A DNA stretch of 64,000 nt from UMGS1766 sp963597355 (GCA_963597355.1 CAVBPR010000019.1:96114-160113), one strand, 5' to 3'. Counted from the first letter of the stretch, positions 25,546-34,329 are shown. Notes: a model not told the origin generated them from the sequence alone. Numbers and translations: made by a program.

Positions 25546-27684
25546 TTACTTCTGAGCCTGCTGCTCGCGGATCTCCCGCAGAGCGTCCTTGTGGCTCAGG
25601 TTGACGCGGCCCTTCTCGTCGATGTCGGTGACCTTGACCCAGATCATATCGCCGATGTTGACCACATCCTCCACCTTGGCAACCCGGTGGTTAGCCAGCT
25701 TGGAGATGTGCACCAGACCGTCCTTGCCGGGAGCCAGCTCGACGAATGCGCCGAACTGCATGATGCGAACGACCTTGCCGAAGTAGAGAGAGCCGACCTC
25801 AGGCACGAACACGATGGTCTCGATGGCCTTCTTGGCAGCGTCTACGCTCTCAGCATCGGGGCCGGAGATGAAGATGTCGCCGGTTTCTTCGATGTCGATC
25901 TTAGCGCCGGACTCGGCCTGAATCTTCTGGATGACCTTGCCGCCGGAACCGATGACGTCACGGATCTTGTTGGTGTCGATTTTCATCTTGGTCATCTTGG
26001 GTGCGTTGGGGCTGACTTCTGCACGGGGCTCAGCGATGCAGGGCAGAATGACCTGATCGATGATCTCATAGCGGGCGTCGCGGGTGATCTCCAGAGCGTC
26101 CTGAATGATCTCCATGGTCAGACCGTCGTTCTTCAGGTCCATCTGGATGGCAGTGATGCCGCTCTTGGTGCCGGCAACCTTGAAGTCCATCTCGCCGTGG
26201 AAGTCCTCAACGCCCTGAATGTCGATGAAGGTGTTGAAAGTGCCGTCATCGTCCTGAATCAGGCCGCAGGAAATGCCAGCCACAGGAGCCTTGATGGGCA
26301 CACCGGCATCCATCAGCGCCAGAGTGGAGCCGCAGATGGAACCCTGAGAGGTGGAACCGTTGGAGGAAAGCACTTCGGAAACCACGCGGATGGCGTAGGG
26401 GAATTCCTCAATGGAGGGGAGCACCGGCAGCAGTGCCCGCTCAGCCAGTGCGCCGTGACCGTACTCGCGGCGGTTGGTGCTCTTGGCGCCCCGGGCTTCG
26501 CCGGTGGAGTAGGCAGGCATGTTGTAGTGGTGCATGTAGCGCTTGGAGTCCTCTTCCCAGATGGTGTCCAGCTTCTGGGAGGCGGAGAGGGTGTTCAGGG
26601 TGGCGATGCTCAGCACCTGGGTCTGGCCGCGGGTGAACATGCCGGAGCCGTGCACCTTGGGCAGCAGGCCGACCTCAGCACCCAGAGGACGGATTTCGTT
26701 GCGCTTACGGCCGTCAACGCGATGGCCTTCCAGCAGCCATGCCTTGACGATCTTCTTCTGGAACTTGTAGGTGAAGGTCTCCAGATACTTGTCCATATCC
26801 GGATACTCCTCCAGGAACAGCTCGTGCCAGTGCTCGATCAGCTTGTTCCAGCGCTCTTCGCGGACGTTCTTGTCGTCGGTGTCCATAGCGGCCTTGGCTT
26901 CTTCCATGGTAGCCTCGACGATCTTGTCGAACAGCTCCTGGTTGAAGTCGGCATGCTCATAGGTGAACTTGGGCTTGCCGATCTCTTCCACCATCTTGTT
27001 GATGAAGGCAACGATGGTCTTGTTGGTCTCGTGAGCGGCCTTGATGCCCTCGAACATGATCTCGTCGGGGATCTCGTTGGCGCCGGCCTCGATCATGACA
27101 ACCTTCTCGCCGGTGGAGGCGACGGTGGTGTCCATCTGGCTCTTGCCACGCTGCTCCTGAGTGGGGTTGATGACGATCTGGCCGTCTACATAGCCAACCT
27201 CGCAGCAGCCGATGGGGCCGTTCCAGGGAATGTCAGAGATGGCAACCATGGCAGAGGCGCCGATCATGGCAGTGACCTCAGGAGAGCAGTCCCGATCCAG
27301 GCTCATGACAGTGCAGGTGATGCACACGTCGTTGCGCAGGTCGCTGGGGAACAGGGGGCGCATGGGGCGGTCGATCAGACGGCTGGCCAGAACGGCGGGC
27401 AGGCTGGGACGACCCTCACGGCGCATGAAGGAGCCGGGAATGCGGCCGACGGCATACAGCTTCTCCTCGAAGTCAACGCTCAGAGGGAAGAAATCCACGC
27501 CGTCCCGGGGACGGGGGGAGGCGGTGACAGCCACCATGACGGTGGTTTCGCCATACTTTACCATGGCGGCGGCGTTGGCCAGCTCGGCGTACTTGCCCAC
27601 CTCGATGGAGAAGGGACGGCCTGCCAACTCCATCTCATACTTTTTGTAGTTGGGGAATGTCTTATGCGTGATAATTGTAGACAT
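25546..27684 (-). CDS. pnp: Polyribonucleotide nucleotidyltransferase (PNPase)
   Basis: PNPase degrades RNA 3' to 5' by phosphorolysis. The 712-residue protein has two RNase PH domains (GVDFFPLSVDFEEKLYAVGRIPGSFMRREGR-type region near residue 65-85, and the second core with FTRGQTQVL and SSNGSTSQGSICG), a KH domain (IRDVIGSGGKVIQKIQAES near 560) and an S1 domain (KDGLVHISKLANHRVAKV near 640). Full length is normal. The ATG at 27684 follows AAGGAGGACAAC. It lies downstream of rpsO, the classical rpsO-pnp order, with a 14-bp hairpin between them. It ends about 100 bases before the IS3 relic, so the island inserted directly downstream of it. Confidence 0.97.
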   Translation of the reverse strand: MSTIITHKTFPNYKKYEMELAGRPFSIEVGKYAELANAAAMVKYGETTVMVAVTASPRPRDGVDFFPLSVDFEEKLYAVGRIPGSFMRREGRPSLPAVLASRLIDRPMRPLFPSDLRNDVCITCTVMSLDRDCSPEVTAMIGASAMVAISDIPWNGPIGCCEVGYVDGQIVINPTQEQRGKSQMDTTVASTGEKVVMIEAGANEIPDEIMFEGIKAAHETNKTIVAFINKMVEEIGKPKFTYEHADFNQELFDKIVEATMEEAKAAMDTDDKNVREERWNKLIEHWHELFLEEYPDMDKYLETFTYKFQKKIVKAWLLEGHRVDGRKRNEIRPLGAEVGLLPKVHGSGMFTRGQTQVLSIATLNTLSASQKLDTIWEEDSKRYMHHYNMPAYSTGEARGAKSTNRREYGHGALAERALLPVLPSIEEFPYAIRVVSEVLSSNGSTSQGSICGSTLALMDAGVPIKAPVAGISCGLIQDDDGTFNTFIDIQGVEDFHGEMDFKVAGTKSGITAIQMDLKNDGLTMEIIQDALEITRDARYEIIDQVILPCIAEPRAEVSPNAPKMTKMKIDTNKIRDVIGSGGKVIQKIQAESGAKIDIEETGDIFISGPDAESVDAAKKAIETIVFVPEVGSLYFGKVVRIMQFGAFVELAPGKDGLVHISKLANHRVAKVEDVVNIGDMIWVKVTDIDEKGRVNLSHKDALREIREQQAQK

Positions 27685-27820
27685 ATGTTGTCCTCCTTTT
27701 CTTGGGAGGCAGTCTCACGCTTTTTAGCACTTGAATCCGACTTTCGTAAGCCCGAAGGGCAGATTCAACTGCTAAAATAAGCCCAGACTTGCCTCCATTT
27801 TTGATTTGCTGCAACGGAAA

Positions 27821-27852
27821 TCAGGGCGGTGCAAGGGATTGCACCGCCCTGA
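27821..27852 (-). terminator. Hairpin between rpsO and pnp
   Basis: A perfect 14-bp stem TCAGGGCGGTGCAA / TTGCACCGCCCTGA with a four-base loop lies ten bases after the rpsO stop. The downstream T-run is weak, so it may act partly as a terminator and partly as an RNase III or mRNA-stability site for pnp. Confidence 0.6.
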
Positions 27853-27862
27853 CAGAGAGCAC

Positions 27863-28129
27863 TTACTTACGCAGGCCCAGCTTGGCAATCAGGGCACGAT
27901 AACGCTCGATGTCCTTGTCAGCCAGATAAGCCAGCATCTTGCGGCGCTTACCGACCATCTTCAGCAGGCCACGACGGGAGTGGTTGTCATGGGGATGCTC
28001 ACGCAGGTGATCAGTCAGCTGCTGGATGCGAGCGGTCAGGATAGCGACCTGAACCTCGGGAGAACCAGTGTCGGTCTCGTGAGTGCGGTTTGCCTCGATA
28101 ACGGCAGTCTTTTCTTCTTTGCGGATCAT
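27863..28129 (-). CDS. rpsO: 30S ribosomal protein S15
   Basis: S15 binds the central domain of 16S rRNA. The 88-residue protein has the usual length and motifs: ETDTGSPEVQVA near residue 20, LTDHLREHPHDNHSRRGL near 40, and the C-terminal DIERYRALIAKLGLRK. The start is the ATG at 28129 (MIRKEEKTAVIE) behind AAAGGTGG; the frame stays open upstream but has no start with a ribosome binding site. It is followed by pnp on the same strand, as in most bacteria. Confidence 0.97.
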   Translation of the reverse strand: MIRKEEKTAVIEANRTHETDTGSPEVQVAILTARIQQLTDHLREHPHDNHSRRGLLKMVGKRRKMLAYLADKDIERYRALIAKLGLRK

Positions 28130-28345
28130 AACGATTCCACCTTTCTTAATATGTCCCAAGGGGCTGAGTTGTGGGCGGGTGGCGCCCCGCAGAAATGCAG
28201 GCGATGTGTCCCAGAACCAAGCCGGTGGGCGACAGAGCACAAAAACCTGTGCTCAGCCTTCACAGTCTATCATAAATAAAAAAGCTTGTAAAGAAGAACC
28301 TTTTAAAATCAACCGTATTTTTGCGGGAAAGCCGCCGCAAACAAA

Positions 28346-28372
28346 CGAATGTCCGCTGTGAGCGGACATTCG
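28346..28372 (-). terminator. 12-bp hairpin, probable terminator
   Basis: CGAATGTCCGCT / AGCGGACATTCG with a three-base loop; T-rich sequence (TTTGTTTG) follows on the minus strand and A-rich sequence on the plus strand. It probably ends minus-strand transcripts from the small gene at 28588. Confidence 0.6.
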
Positions 28373-28434
28373 AAAAAGAAAAACGAAAAAATTTTACAGA
28401 TTGCCGGGAAGCGTAAAAGAAATGAAAAAAAAGC

Positions 28435-28463
28435 TTGCAATATAAGAAAATCTTTGTTAGTAT
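28435..28463 (+). promoter_or_regulatory. Promoter of the candidate small RNA
   Basis: TTGCAA (28435-28440) and TAGTAT (28458-28463) are exactly 17 bases apart, with a structured terminator-bearing sequence beginning about ten bases after the -10 box. Confidence 0.5.
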
Positions 28464-28469
28464 AGATGC

Positions 28470-28548
28470 ATTGAGACCGACGTCAATTTGCACTGGCTTC
28501 GCAATCGCGTTGCCGGGGGGGTGCGAATCGATGTCGGCCTTTGTTTTT
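28470..28548 (+). ncRNA. Candidate ~80-nt structured small RNA
   Basis: Between rpsO and a small membrane-protein gene lies a transcript-like unit without coding potential: promoter, then a long stem from 28475 to 28539 of about 19 pairs with a few mismatches (GACCGAC and TTTGCAC on the left pair with TGCGAA and GTCGGCC on the right), an internal GCAA/TTGC mini-stem with a G7 run in the loop, and a T-rich tail TTTGTTTTT. Gut Clostridia have several orphan hairpin RNAs found by comparative genomics; I cannot match this one to a family with confidence. Confidence 0.5.
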
Positions 28549-28587
28549 GACTGATGCACACGCTTGTGGGCTGCATGGCTGCCTCGA

Positions 28588-28905
28588 TTAAAGGAGGATA
28601 AACAGCCACACGACAGAAACGATTACAAGGGAGCCCAGCAGGCACAACCGGTCCATGCGCTCGGATGACTTCTTTTTGCCCTGCTTTGCACGAACCGGCC
28701 GGGGCTGCACTGCCTTTGGGACGGGTTTCCGGCGCCGGGGTGTGCCGCCGGTCCAGACGGACTCATCCACTTCCCAATGGAAGGTCAGTTCATCTCCGGC
28801 TGCTGCAGCCTGCCGACCCAGTACCCGATCCCGATAAGCGCAGAAATCGATCACATTATTTCGGCGGCGGGGGAATTCTGTTTTGCAGCAAGTGGTATTC
28901 ATCAT
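28588..28905 (-). CDS. Small tail-anchored membrane protein, unknown
   Basis: A 105-residue protein with a basic, disordered N-terminal two-thirds (PRRRKPVPKAV, RAKQGKKKS) and one hydrophobic helix at the C-terminus, LCLLGSLVIVSVVWLFILL, ending at the membrane. A GGGAGG site stands about ten bases before the ATG at 28905, which supports real translation. I do not recognise the family. It is a single gene divergent from the DUF1002 gene; the topology suggests a cytosolic basic domain held at the membrane. Confidence 0.6.
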   Translation of the reverse strand: MMNTTCCKTEFPRRRNNVIDFCAYRDRVLGRQAAAAGDELTFHWEVDESVWTGGTPRRRKPVPKAVQPRPVRAKQGKKKSSERMDRLCLLGSLVIVSVVWLFILL

Positions 28906-28970
28906 GAAGACGACCTCCCGTGAATTTCGTTATTAGGATAATAGCAGAAAGGATGTCCCAAAAAACGGAC

Positions 28971-28999
28971 TTGTTCCCGATAGCGGAAAAGAATATAAT
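28971..28999 (+). promoter_or_regulatory. Promoter of the DUF1002 gene
   Basis: TTGTTC and a perfect TATAAT are 17 bases apart, 45 bases before the start codon. Confidence 0.65.
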
Positions 29000-29044
29000 G
29001 TGGACGAACCAAGAGAACTACGATAAGAAAAGGAGCTACAAAGG

Positions 29045-29950
29045 ATGAAGTATTGGAAACGAATCCTGTCGCTGGTGCTGTGTGCTGCGACAATGGTGAG
29101 TGTATTGATGCTCCCTGCCGGGGCAGAGGAGGCGGACAGCAGCAAGCCCTACCTGGTGCTGGGAGAGGATTTGAACGCCGACCAGTTATCCACGGTGCTG
29201 GATCTGCTGGGGGTGAAGGACCCGGAAAACTACAAGCAGAATTATAATGTATACTACACGACCAATGCAGAAGAGCATGAGCACTTTGACAACTATCTCT
29301 CTCAGTCTGTCATTGGCACAAAGGCCTACTCCAGCATTCTGCTTACACCGGGAGAAAAGGGCAGCGGCATTCACGTTACCACCCGGAACATCAGCTACTG
29401 CACGGTGGAGATGTATCAGAACGCTTTGATCACCGCCGGTGTGTCCGATGTGGATCTGGTGGTTGCAGGCCCTACCAACATCAGCGGAACGGCGGCACTG
29501 GTCAGTGCGATGAAGGCCTATTCCATCATGACCGGAGAAGAACTGGACGACACCAGTGTTGACGCCGCCAACAACGAGATTGTGGTTACCGGCGAGCTGG
29601 GCGAAGAGCTGGGGGATTCCGACAAGGCGGCGGAACTGGTTGCCGCGCTGAAGAATGAACTCTTTGCCGACGGAAAGAACATCACCGAGGACGACATCAA
29701 CGAGGCAATTGATAAGGTGTGCCAGGAGCTGGGGATCACCATCAGCGACAGCCTGCGCCAGCAGATCATTGATCTGATGAAGAAGATCGCCAATTCCAAT
29801 TTCGATGTCTCCGCTCTGAAGGAGCAGGCAAAAGACCTGTTCAATCAGATTTCCAGCCTGGTAAACGACGTCAGCGGTGGAGATCCACAGGGCTTTTTCA
29901 CCCGCATCTGGAACCAGATTGTTGCCTTTATCAAAAGTTTGATCGGATAA
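29045..29950 (+). CDS. Secreted DUF1002 protein
   Basis: A 301-residue exported protein of the DUF1002 (YpuA-like) family, function unknown. It begins with a signal peptide (KRILSLVLCAATMVSVLML, cleavage near PAGAEE). Family traits are the LGEDLNADQLSTVLDLLGV start, the SQSVIGTKAYSSI segment, TTRNISYCTVEMYQNALITAGV, and a duplicated helical C-terminal part. The C-terminus has an amphipathic helix but no wall anchor. An AAAGGAG site precedes the ATG at 29045. It is monocistronic, with its own promoter and a strong terminator. Confidence 0.88.
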   Translation: MKYWKRILSLVLCAATMVSVLMLPAGAEEADSSKPYLVLGEDLNADQLSTVLDLLGVKDPENYKQNYNVYYTTNAEEHEHFDNYLSQSVIGTKAYSSILLTPGEKGSGIHVTTRNISYCTVEMYQNALITAGVSDVDLVVAGPTNISGTAALVSAMKAYSIMTGEELDDTSVDAANNEIVVTGELGEELGDSDKAAELVAALKNELFADGKNITEDDINEAIDKVCQELGITISDSLRQQIIDLMKKIANSNFDVSALKEQAKDLFNQISSLVNDVSGGDPQGFFTRIWNQIVAFIKSLIG

Positions 29951-30027
29951 AATCGAACGACTGTTCTATATAGAATATAGCACAACTGTTCTATTTTTGT
30001 CAAGAAAAAATCGCACATATGTACGAA

Positions 30028-30064
30028 AAAGGGATGCACCTCAATCAGCGGTGCATCCCTTTTT
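30028..30064. terminator. Bidirectional terminator between convergent genes
   Basis: AAAGGGATGCACC / GGTGCATCCCTTT with a nine-base loop and T-runs on both strands, between the DUF1002 gene and the acidic-tail gene. Confidence 0.88.
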
Positions 30065-30079
30065 ATTTAAGAGATAAAA

Positions 30080-30544
30080 TTACAGGTCTTCTTCCTCGGC
30101 GGCAGGAGCTTCCTCTGCTTCCACGGGAGCTTCCTCAACAGCCTCCTCCACGGGAGCCTCTTCCACAGGAGCTTCTTCTGCCTCGGCAACAACGGCTTCC
30201 TCAGCGACAACGTCGGCGTCGTCCAGGTCAATGTCCTCAGCGGTGACGATGATTTCCTCAGCGGCCTTCATCTCTTCCAGCTTGGCGTTGTTGGCGGCGA
30301 TGGTAGCGAGAGCGGCATCTGCCTGAGCGAACAGAGCGGCATAAGCCTCATCGGGCTGGCCGACCTTCTCGGCATAATACTGCTTGCCGATGGCGAGATA
30401 AGCCTTGCGCAGAGCGTCCTTCTGAGACAGGTTGTCGCTCTTCAGCTTGGCAATGGTGGCCACCTTCTTGCTCTGGCTGACGCCGGCCTGAACCAGGTTG
30501 CCTGCCTTTTCCTTAATCGAATCAAAATCAATGGTAAAGCTCAT
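30080..30544 (-). CDS. Small helical protein with acidic EEAP repeat tail
   Basis: A 154-residue soluble protein. Residues 1-85 are helical (SIKEKAGNLVQAGVSQSKKVATIAKLK, then KDALRKAYLAIGKQYY) and resemble small coiled-coil proteins that often accompany zinc-ribbon proteins in Clostridia. Residues ~105-154 are almost purely Glu, Ala, Val and Pro, with repeated EEAPVE units. The ATG at 30544 is preceded by AAGGAGG; the frame continues upstream without a better start. No enzymatic motif is seen and the function is unknown. It is followed by the bidirectional terminator. Confidence 0.7.
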   Translation of the reverse strand: MSFTIDFDSIKEKAGNLVQAGVSQSKKVATIAKLKSDNLSQKDALRKAYLAIGKQYYAEKVGQPDEAYAALFAQADAALATIAANNAKLEEMKAAEEIIVTAEDIDLDDADVVAEEAVVAEAEEAPVEEAPVEEAVEEAPVEAEEAPAAEEEDL

Positions 30545-30704
30545 AATAAAATCCTCCTTAGTATAGTGAGATCCCACAGGAGATCATGCTATTTTCTTGT
30601 GGACATTCTACCCTTTTGCGAAAAGAAATACAAGAGGAGGTGGGCATATTTCACAGTTCATTCAATGATTTTAAATCTATTTTTAATGAAAGGAAAAAGA
30701 ACGA

Positions 30705-32369
30705 TTAAAACAGGCCGGTGATGACGCCGTTTTCGTCGATGTCGATGCGCTCGGCGGCAGGAACCTTGGGCAGGCCGGGCATGGTCATAATGTCCCCGGT
30801 CTGCACCACGATGAAGCCGGCACCGGCGGAAACCTTCACCTTGCTGACGGAGACGGTGAAGCCCTCGGGACGGCCCAGTTTTCCTGCGTCGTCAGACAGG
30901 GAATACTGGGTTTTTGCCATGCAGACGGGCAGTTCGCCATAGCCCAGCTCCTCCAGCTTGGCAATGGACTGGCTGGCGGCTTTGGAGTAGGTCACGCCGC
31001 TGCCGCCGTACACCCGGCGGACGATTTCGGCGATCTTGTCCTTGATGGGCTGGTGCAGGTCATAGGCAAAGTGGAAGTCCTTGGGCTGCTCGCACAGGCG
31101 GAGCACTTCTTCCGCCAGCTCGATGCCGCCGGCGCCGCCCTTGCCCCAGACTTCACTCATAGCCACGTTGACCCCCAGCTCGGCGCATTTGCTGCGGATG
31201 AGCTCCAGCTCGGCATCAGTGTCCTGCACGAAGCGGTTGATGGCCACAACACAGGGCAGGCCGAACACCTGGGTGATGTTCTCCACGTGCTTGAGCAGGT
31301 TGGGCAGGCCGCGCTCCAGTGCCTCCAGATTTTCTGCGCCCAGCTCCGTCTTAGCCACGCCGCCGTTGTACTTCAGCGCCTTGACGGTGGCGACGATGAC
31401 CACAGCGTCGGGAGTCATGCCTGCCGCCCGGCACTTGATGTCCAGAAACTTCTCTGCGCCCAGATCCGCGCCGAAGCCTGCTTCCGTGATGACATAGTCC
31501 GCCAGCTTGAGGGCGGTGTCGGTGGCGGAGACGGAGTTGCAGCCGTGGGCGATGTTGGCGAAGGGGCCGCCGTGGACGATGGCGGGGTTGTGCTCCAGTG
31601 TCTGCACCAGATTGGGCTTGATGGCGTCCTTCAGCAGGACGGTCATAGCCCCTTCCGCCTTCAGGTCGTGGGCGGTGACCGGTGCGCCGGAGCGGGTGTA
31701 GCCCACGATCATGCGGCCCAGACGGGCTTTCAGATCCATGAGGTCGGAGGCGAGGCAGAGCACGGCCATGATTTCGCTGGCAACGGTGATGTCGAAGCCG
31801 TCTTCACGGGGCACGCCCTGCATCCGGCCGCCGATGCCGTCGATGATGTTCCGCAGCTGGCGGTCGTTCATGTCCACACAGCGCTTCCAGGTGATGTTCT
31901 TCACGTCGATGTCCAGGGAGTTGCCCTGCTGAATGTGGTTGTCCAGCATGGCGGCCAGCAGGTTGTTGGCCGCGCCGATGGCGTGGAAATCGCCGGTGAA
32001 GTGGAGGTTGATGTCCTCCATGGGGATGACCTGAGCGTAGCCGCCGCCGGCCGCGCCGCCCTTCACGCCGAACACTGGGCCGAGGGAGGGTTCACGAAGG
32101 CAGAGCATGGTCTGCTTGCCCAGTTGCACCATGGCGTCGGCCAGGCCGACGCTGGTGGTGGTTTTTCCTTCACCGGCGGGGGTGGGGTTGATGGCGGTCA
32201 CCAGTACCAGCTTGCCCTTCCGGGGCTTGTCCCGCAGGGGAGTGATGTCAATTTTGGCCTTCACCTTGCCGTAGTATTCCAGAAGTTCCTCGTCAATGCC
32301 GGCTTTTTTTGCTACCTCAGAAATGGGCAGCATTTCCGTGCTCTGTGCAATTTCAATGTCAGTTTTCAT
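30705..32369 (-). CDS. fhs: Formate-tetrahydrofolate ligase
   Basis: Fhs makes 10-formyl-THF from formate, THF and ATP, feeding purine synthesis and one-carbon metabolism; in acetogens it serves the Wood-Ljungdahl methyl branch. The 554-residue protein has the P-loop-like PTPAGEGKTTTSVGL near residue 65, the FGVKGGAAGGGYAQV and HFTGDFHAI segments, and the C-terminal GDIMTMPGLPKVPAA signature. The ATG at 32369 has AAAGGAA upstream. A ZTP riboswitch controls it: low folate raises ZTP, which would turn the gene on. No other folate gene is next to it. Confidence 0.97.
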   Translation of the reverse strand: MKTDIEIAQSTEMLPISEVAKKAGIDEELLEYYGKVKAKIDITPLRDKPRKGKLVLVTAINPTPAGEGKTTTSVGLADAMVQLGKQTMLCLREPSLGPVFGVKGGAAGGGYAQVIPMEDINLHFTGDFHAIGAANNLLAAMLDNHIQQGNSLDIDVKNITWKRCVDMNDRQLRNIIDGIGGRMQGVPREDGFDITVASEIMAVLCLASDLMDLKARLGRMIVGYTRSGAPVTAHDLKAEGAMTVLLKDAIKPNLVQTLEHNPAIVHGGPFANIAHGCNSVSATDTALKLADYVITEAGFGADLGAEKFLDIKCRAAGMTPDAVVIVATVKALKYNGGVAKTELGAENLEALERGLPNLLKHVENITQVFGLPCVVAINRFVQDTDAELELIRSKCAELGVNVAMSEVWGKGGAGGIELAEEVLRLCEQPKDFHFAYDLHQPIKDKIAEIVRRVYGGSGVTYSKAASQSIAKLEELGYGELPVCMAKTQYSLSDDAGKLGRPEGFTVSVSKVKVSAGAGFIVVQTGDIMTMPGLPKVPAAERIDIDENGVITGLF

Positions 32370-32417
32370 AACGCTTCGTTCCTTTCTCACATAGCGGTTC
32401 GATTCTGTGCGGGGATA

Positions 32418-32517
32418 CGAAAACAGCCGACGCATCCCGGCAGCAAGTGCCCAGACGGTCGGCTCAACACACGCCATACTCCCCGTGGTCTATTCCACTT
32501 CCGTCAGTCATATGGCT
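32418..32517 (-). promoter_or_regulatory. ZTP (pfl) riboswitch upstream of fhs
   Basis: The minus-strand leader has the hallmarks of the pfl/ZTP aptamer: ATATGACTGACGGAAGTGGA, then GACCAC and GGGGAG in the first half, and the conserved CCGTCTGGGCA in the second. The expression platform is a terminator stem AGCCGAC/GTCGGCT (32425-32464) followed by TGTTTTCG, which overlaps the CTGGGCA element. ZTP riboswitches are known upstream of fhs and purine/folate genes. Confidence 0.88.
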
Positions 32518-32523
32518 AATACT

Positions 32524-32552
32524 AACATACACAAATTGTTCCACTTTGTCAA
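32524..32552 (-). promoter_or_regulatory. Promoter of the fhs riboswitch transcript
   Basis: TTGACA (32547-32552) and TATGTT (32524-32529) are 17 bases apart; the predicted start falls at the first bases of the riboswitch. Confidence 0.75.
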
Positions 32553-32724
32553 GAACGGAATGTTTCGATTTGTCAGTCGAAAAAATTTTTCATCAAAGGG
32601 ATCATTTTTACATCGAATGACAGTTGTAAGACGGCTTTTTCTTGCGTTTTTCTGAAAAATATGTTATCCTCATTTAAATATTATGCGGGCAGACGACTCG
32701 CGGTAAAAAAAGAAAGGATTTTCT

Positions 32725-32970
32725 ATGGACACGAACCCTCCTCCCTTATGTAGGTTAAAATTGACCGTTCGAAAAATTGGCGCGCTTTTGACTGCGCTGC
32801 TGTTCAGCCTGGCGATGATGCCGGCCGCGTTTGCGGCAGAGACGGCGGCTCCGGCGGCTGAGGCATCCGATTCCGTGGCGTGGATCGTCATGGCAGTCAG
32901 TGCCGCAGTGATTCTGGCTTTTTTGTGCATTGTAGGCCGCAAGCGCAACCGAAAAAAATATAGAAAATAA
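32725..32970 (+). CDS. Small exported single-pass membrane protein
   Basis: An 81-residue protein with a hydrophobic signal-like segment (IGALLTALLFSLAMMPAAFA, residues 18-37), an Ala-rich spacer, a second membrane helix (AWIVMAVSAAVILAFLCIV) and a basic cytosolic tail GRKRNRKKYRK. Proteins of this plan are common in Clostridia next to unrelated genes; function is unknown. AGAAAGGA precedes the ATG at 32725. It is a single gene ended by a strong terminator. Confidence 0.6.
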   Translation: MDTNPPPLCRLKLTVRKIGALLTALLFSLAMMPAAFAAETAAPAAEASDSVAWIVMAVSAAVILAFLCIVGRKRNRKKYRK

Positions 32971-32990
32971 ATTGAATTCATCTGGGATAA

Positions 32991-33029
32991 GTCCTGAACC
33001 GACAAAATTGTTCGGTTCAGGACTTTTTA
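32991..33029 (+). terminator. Intrinsic terminator of the small exported protein gene
   Basis: GTCCTGAACCGA / TCGGTTCAGGAC around a nine-base loop, then TTTTT on the plus strand. Confidence 0.88.
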
Positions 33030-33165
33030 ATTTGTATTAAATTTTGCGCGGATTCGCCGCTACAGAGCCGGTTTTATTTTGCGTATATTTGACATTCCCT
33101 TTACCGTACTTTGGTTTCAGGAGAAAAAAATGCTGGTTATAATACAGGGGAAGGAGCGATATGCC

Positions 33166-34329
33166 ATGAGAAAAAAAGCCGCGGGCATTGCGGCGCTGAT
33201 ACTGGGAGCAGCCTTTCTGGCTGCAGTTATTTTGTTTGACTGGAACAGTATCAACAGCTACGTAAAATTTAATTCCGACTCCCTTCACTACGTCAAAGGC
33301 CGGGTGATCAGCATTACCAGCGAGCGGCTGGAGCTGGATTCGGCGGATCCCTCTCTCTATTTAGGAGAACAGGAAGTTGTGGTGGAACTGCTGGAGGGAG
33401 AGCAAAAGGGAGAACAGGTGGAGATTGACAACTACCTGACCCAAGTTCACAACATCCGGGTTTCCACCAATCAGCGGGTGATTGTCTGTGCGGACACGCC
33501 GGAAAATGCCACCCCATATTACACGATTTTCAACTATGACCGTACCCTGCCTCTCTACTCACTGATTGGTGTGTTTGGTCTGGCGGTGATTCTGGTGGGT
33601 CGAAGAAAAGGCGTTCGGGCGCTGCTCGGCGTTGGATTTTCTCTTTTGATTGTCGTCCTGTTTTTGGCACAGGCGATTTTCCATGGATTTAATCCGCTGG
33701 CCGTCACCCTGCTGACGGTTTTGCTGGCTACAGGAGCCAGCCTGCTTTTGCTCAACGGGTTCAGCCGCCGCACAGCGGCAGGTGTTTTGTCCACTCTGGC
33801 CGGTGTGTGCGTCACGGGCGTGATCTTTGCCCTTTCGGCCTGGTCCCTTCATCTGTCCGGCTACAACAGCGACACGGCGGAGGAGCTGCTGCTGGTACGG
33901 GATGCCACCGGGTTATCGGTCCGGCCGCTGCTGCTGGCAGGAGTTTTGATTTCTGCTCTGGGCGCGGTTATGGATGTGGCGGTGTCTCTGGCGGCGGCGC
34001 TGGAGGAATTGGTGGCGGTCAACCCGGGATTGAGCCGGCGGGAGCTGGTGCGGTCCGGTTTTAACATCGGAAAAGACATGATTGGCACCATGAGCAACAC
34101 CCTGATTCTGGCCTTTGCCGGAACGGCGCTGAACACCATGATCAGTTTGCTGGCCTTTGGCTATCAATTCCGCCAGCTGTTTTCCTCCGATTATATGGCC
34201 GTTGAGCTGACCCAGGGACTTTGCGCCACCATTGGCGTTGTGCTGACGGTGCCCATTGCCACGGGAATTTCCGCACTGTTATTTATTCGCAAGTCAACCG
34301 CCTCGAATCCAGTGGATTCAGAGGGTTGA
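33166..34329 (+). CDS. YibE/F-family membrane protein
   Basis: A 387-residue inner-membrane protein. One N-terminal helix (KKAAGIAALILGAAFLAAVI) precedes an extracytoplasmic beta domain (about residues 35-135: VKGRVISITSERLELD, VVVELLEGEQKGEQVEI), then seven or so membrane helices. The family hallmarks GRRKGVRALLGVGFS and SALGAVMDVAVSLAAALEEL, together with IGKDMIGTMSNTLILAFAG, are clear. The function of YibE/F is not established. The ATG at 33166 has AAGGAG at a suitable distance; an upstream in-frame ATG lacks one. The phosphoesterase gene follows after 41 bases and may be cotranscribed. Confidence 0.88.
   Translation: MRKKAAGIAALILGAAFLAAVILFDWNSINSYVKFNSDSLHYVKGRVISITSERLELDSADPSLYLGEQEVVVELLEGEQKGEQVEIDNYLTQVHNIRVSTNQRVIVCADTPENATPYYTIFNYDRTLPLYSLIGVFGLAVILVGRRKGVRALLGVGFSLLIVVLFLAQAIFHGFNPLAVTLLTVLLATGASLLLLNGFSRRTAAGVLSTLAGVCVTGVIFALSAWSLHLSGYNSDTAEELLLVRDATGLSVRPLLLAGVLISALGAVMDVAVSLAAALEELVAVNPGLSRRELVRSGFNIGKDMIGTMSNTLILAFAGTALNTMISLLAFGYQFRQLFSSDYMAVELTQGLCATIGVVLTVPIATGISALLFIRKSTASNPVDSEG

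Noticed and set aside
25471..27780. Very long plus-strand ORF (769 codons) opposite pnp
   Set aside because: It is the antisense frame of a highly conserved PNPase; His/Leu/Gly-rich composition and no ribosome binding site mark it as a shadow of biased codon use.
30095..30230. Repeat array that could be read as tandem DNA repeats
   Set aside because: It is the coding sequence for the Glu/Ala/Pro-rich tail of the 30080-30544 protein, not an independent repeat locus.
31053..32519. Plus-strand ORF opposite fhs and its leader
   Set aside because: Antisense shadow; fhs and the ZTP riboswitch on the minus strand explain the region.
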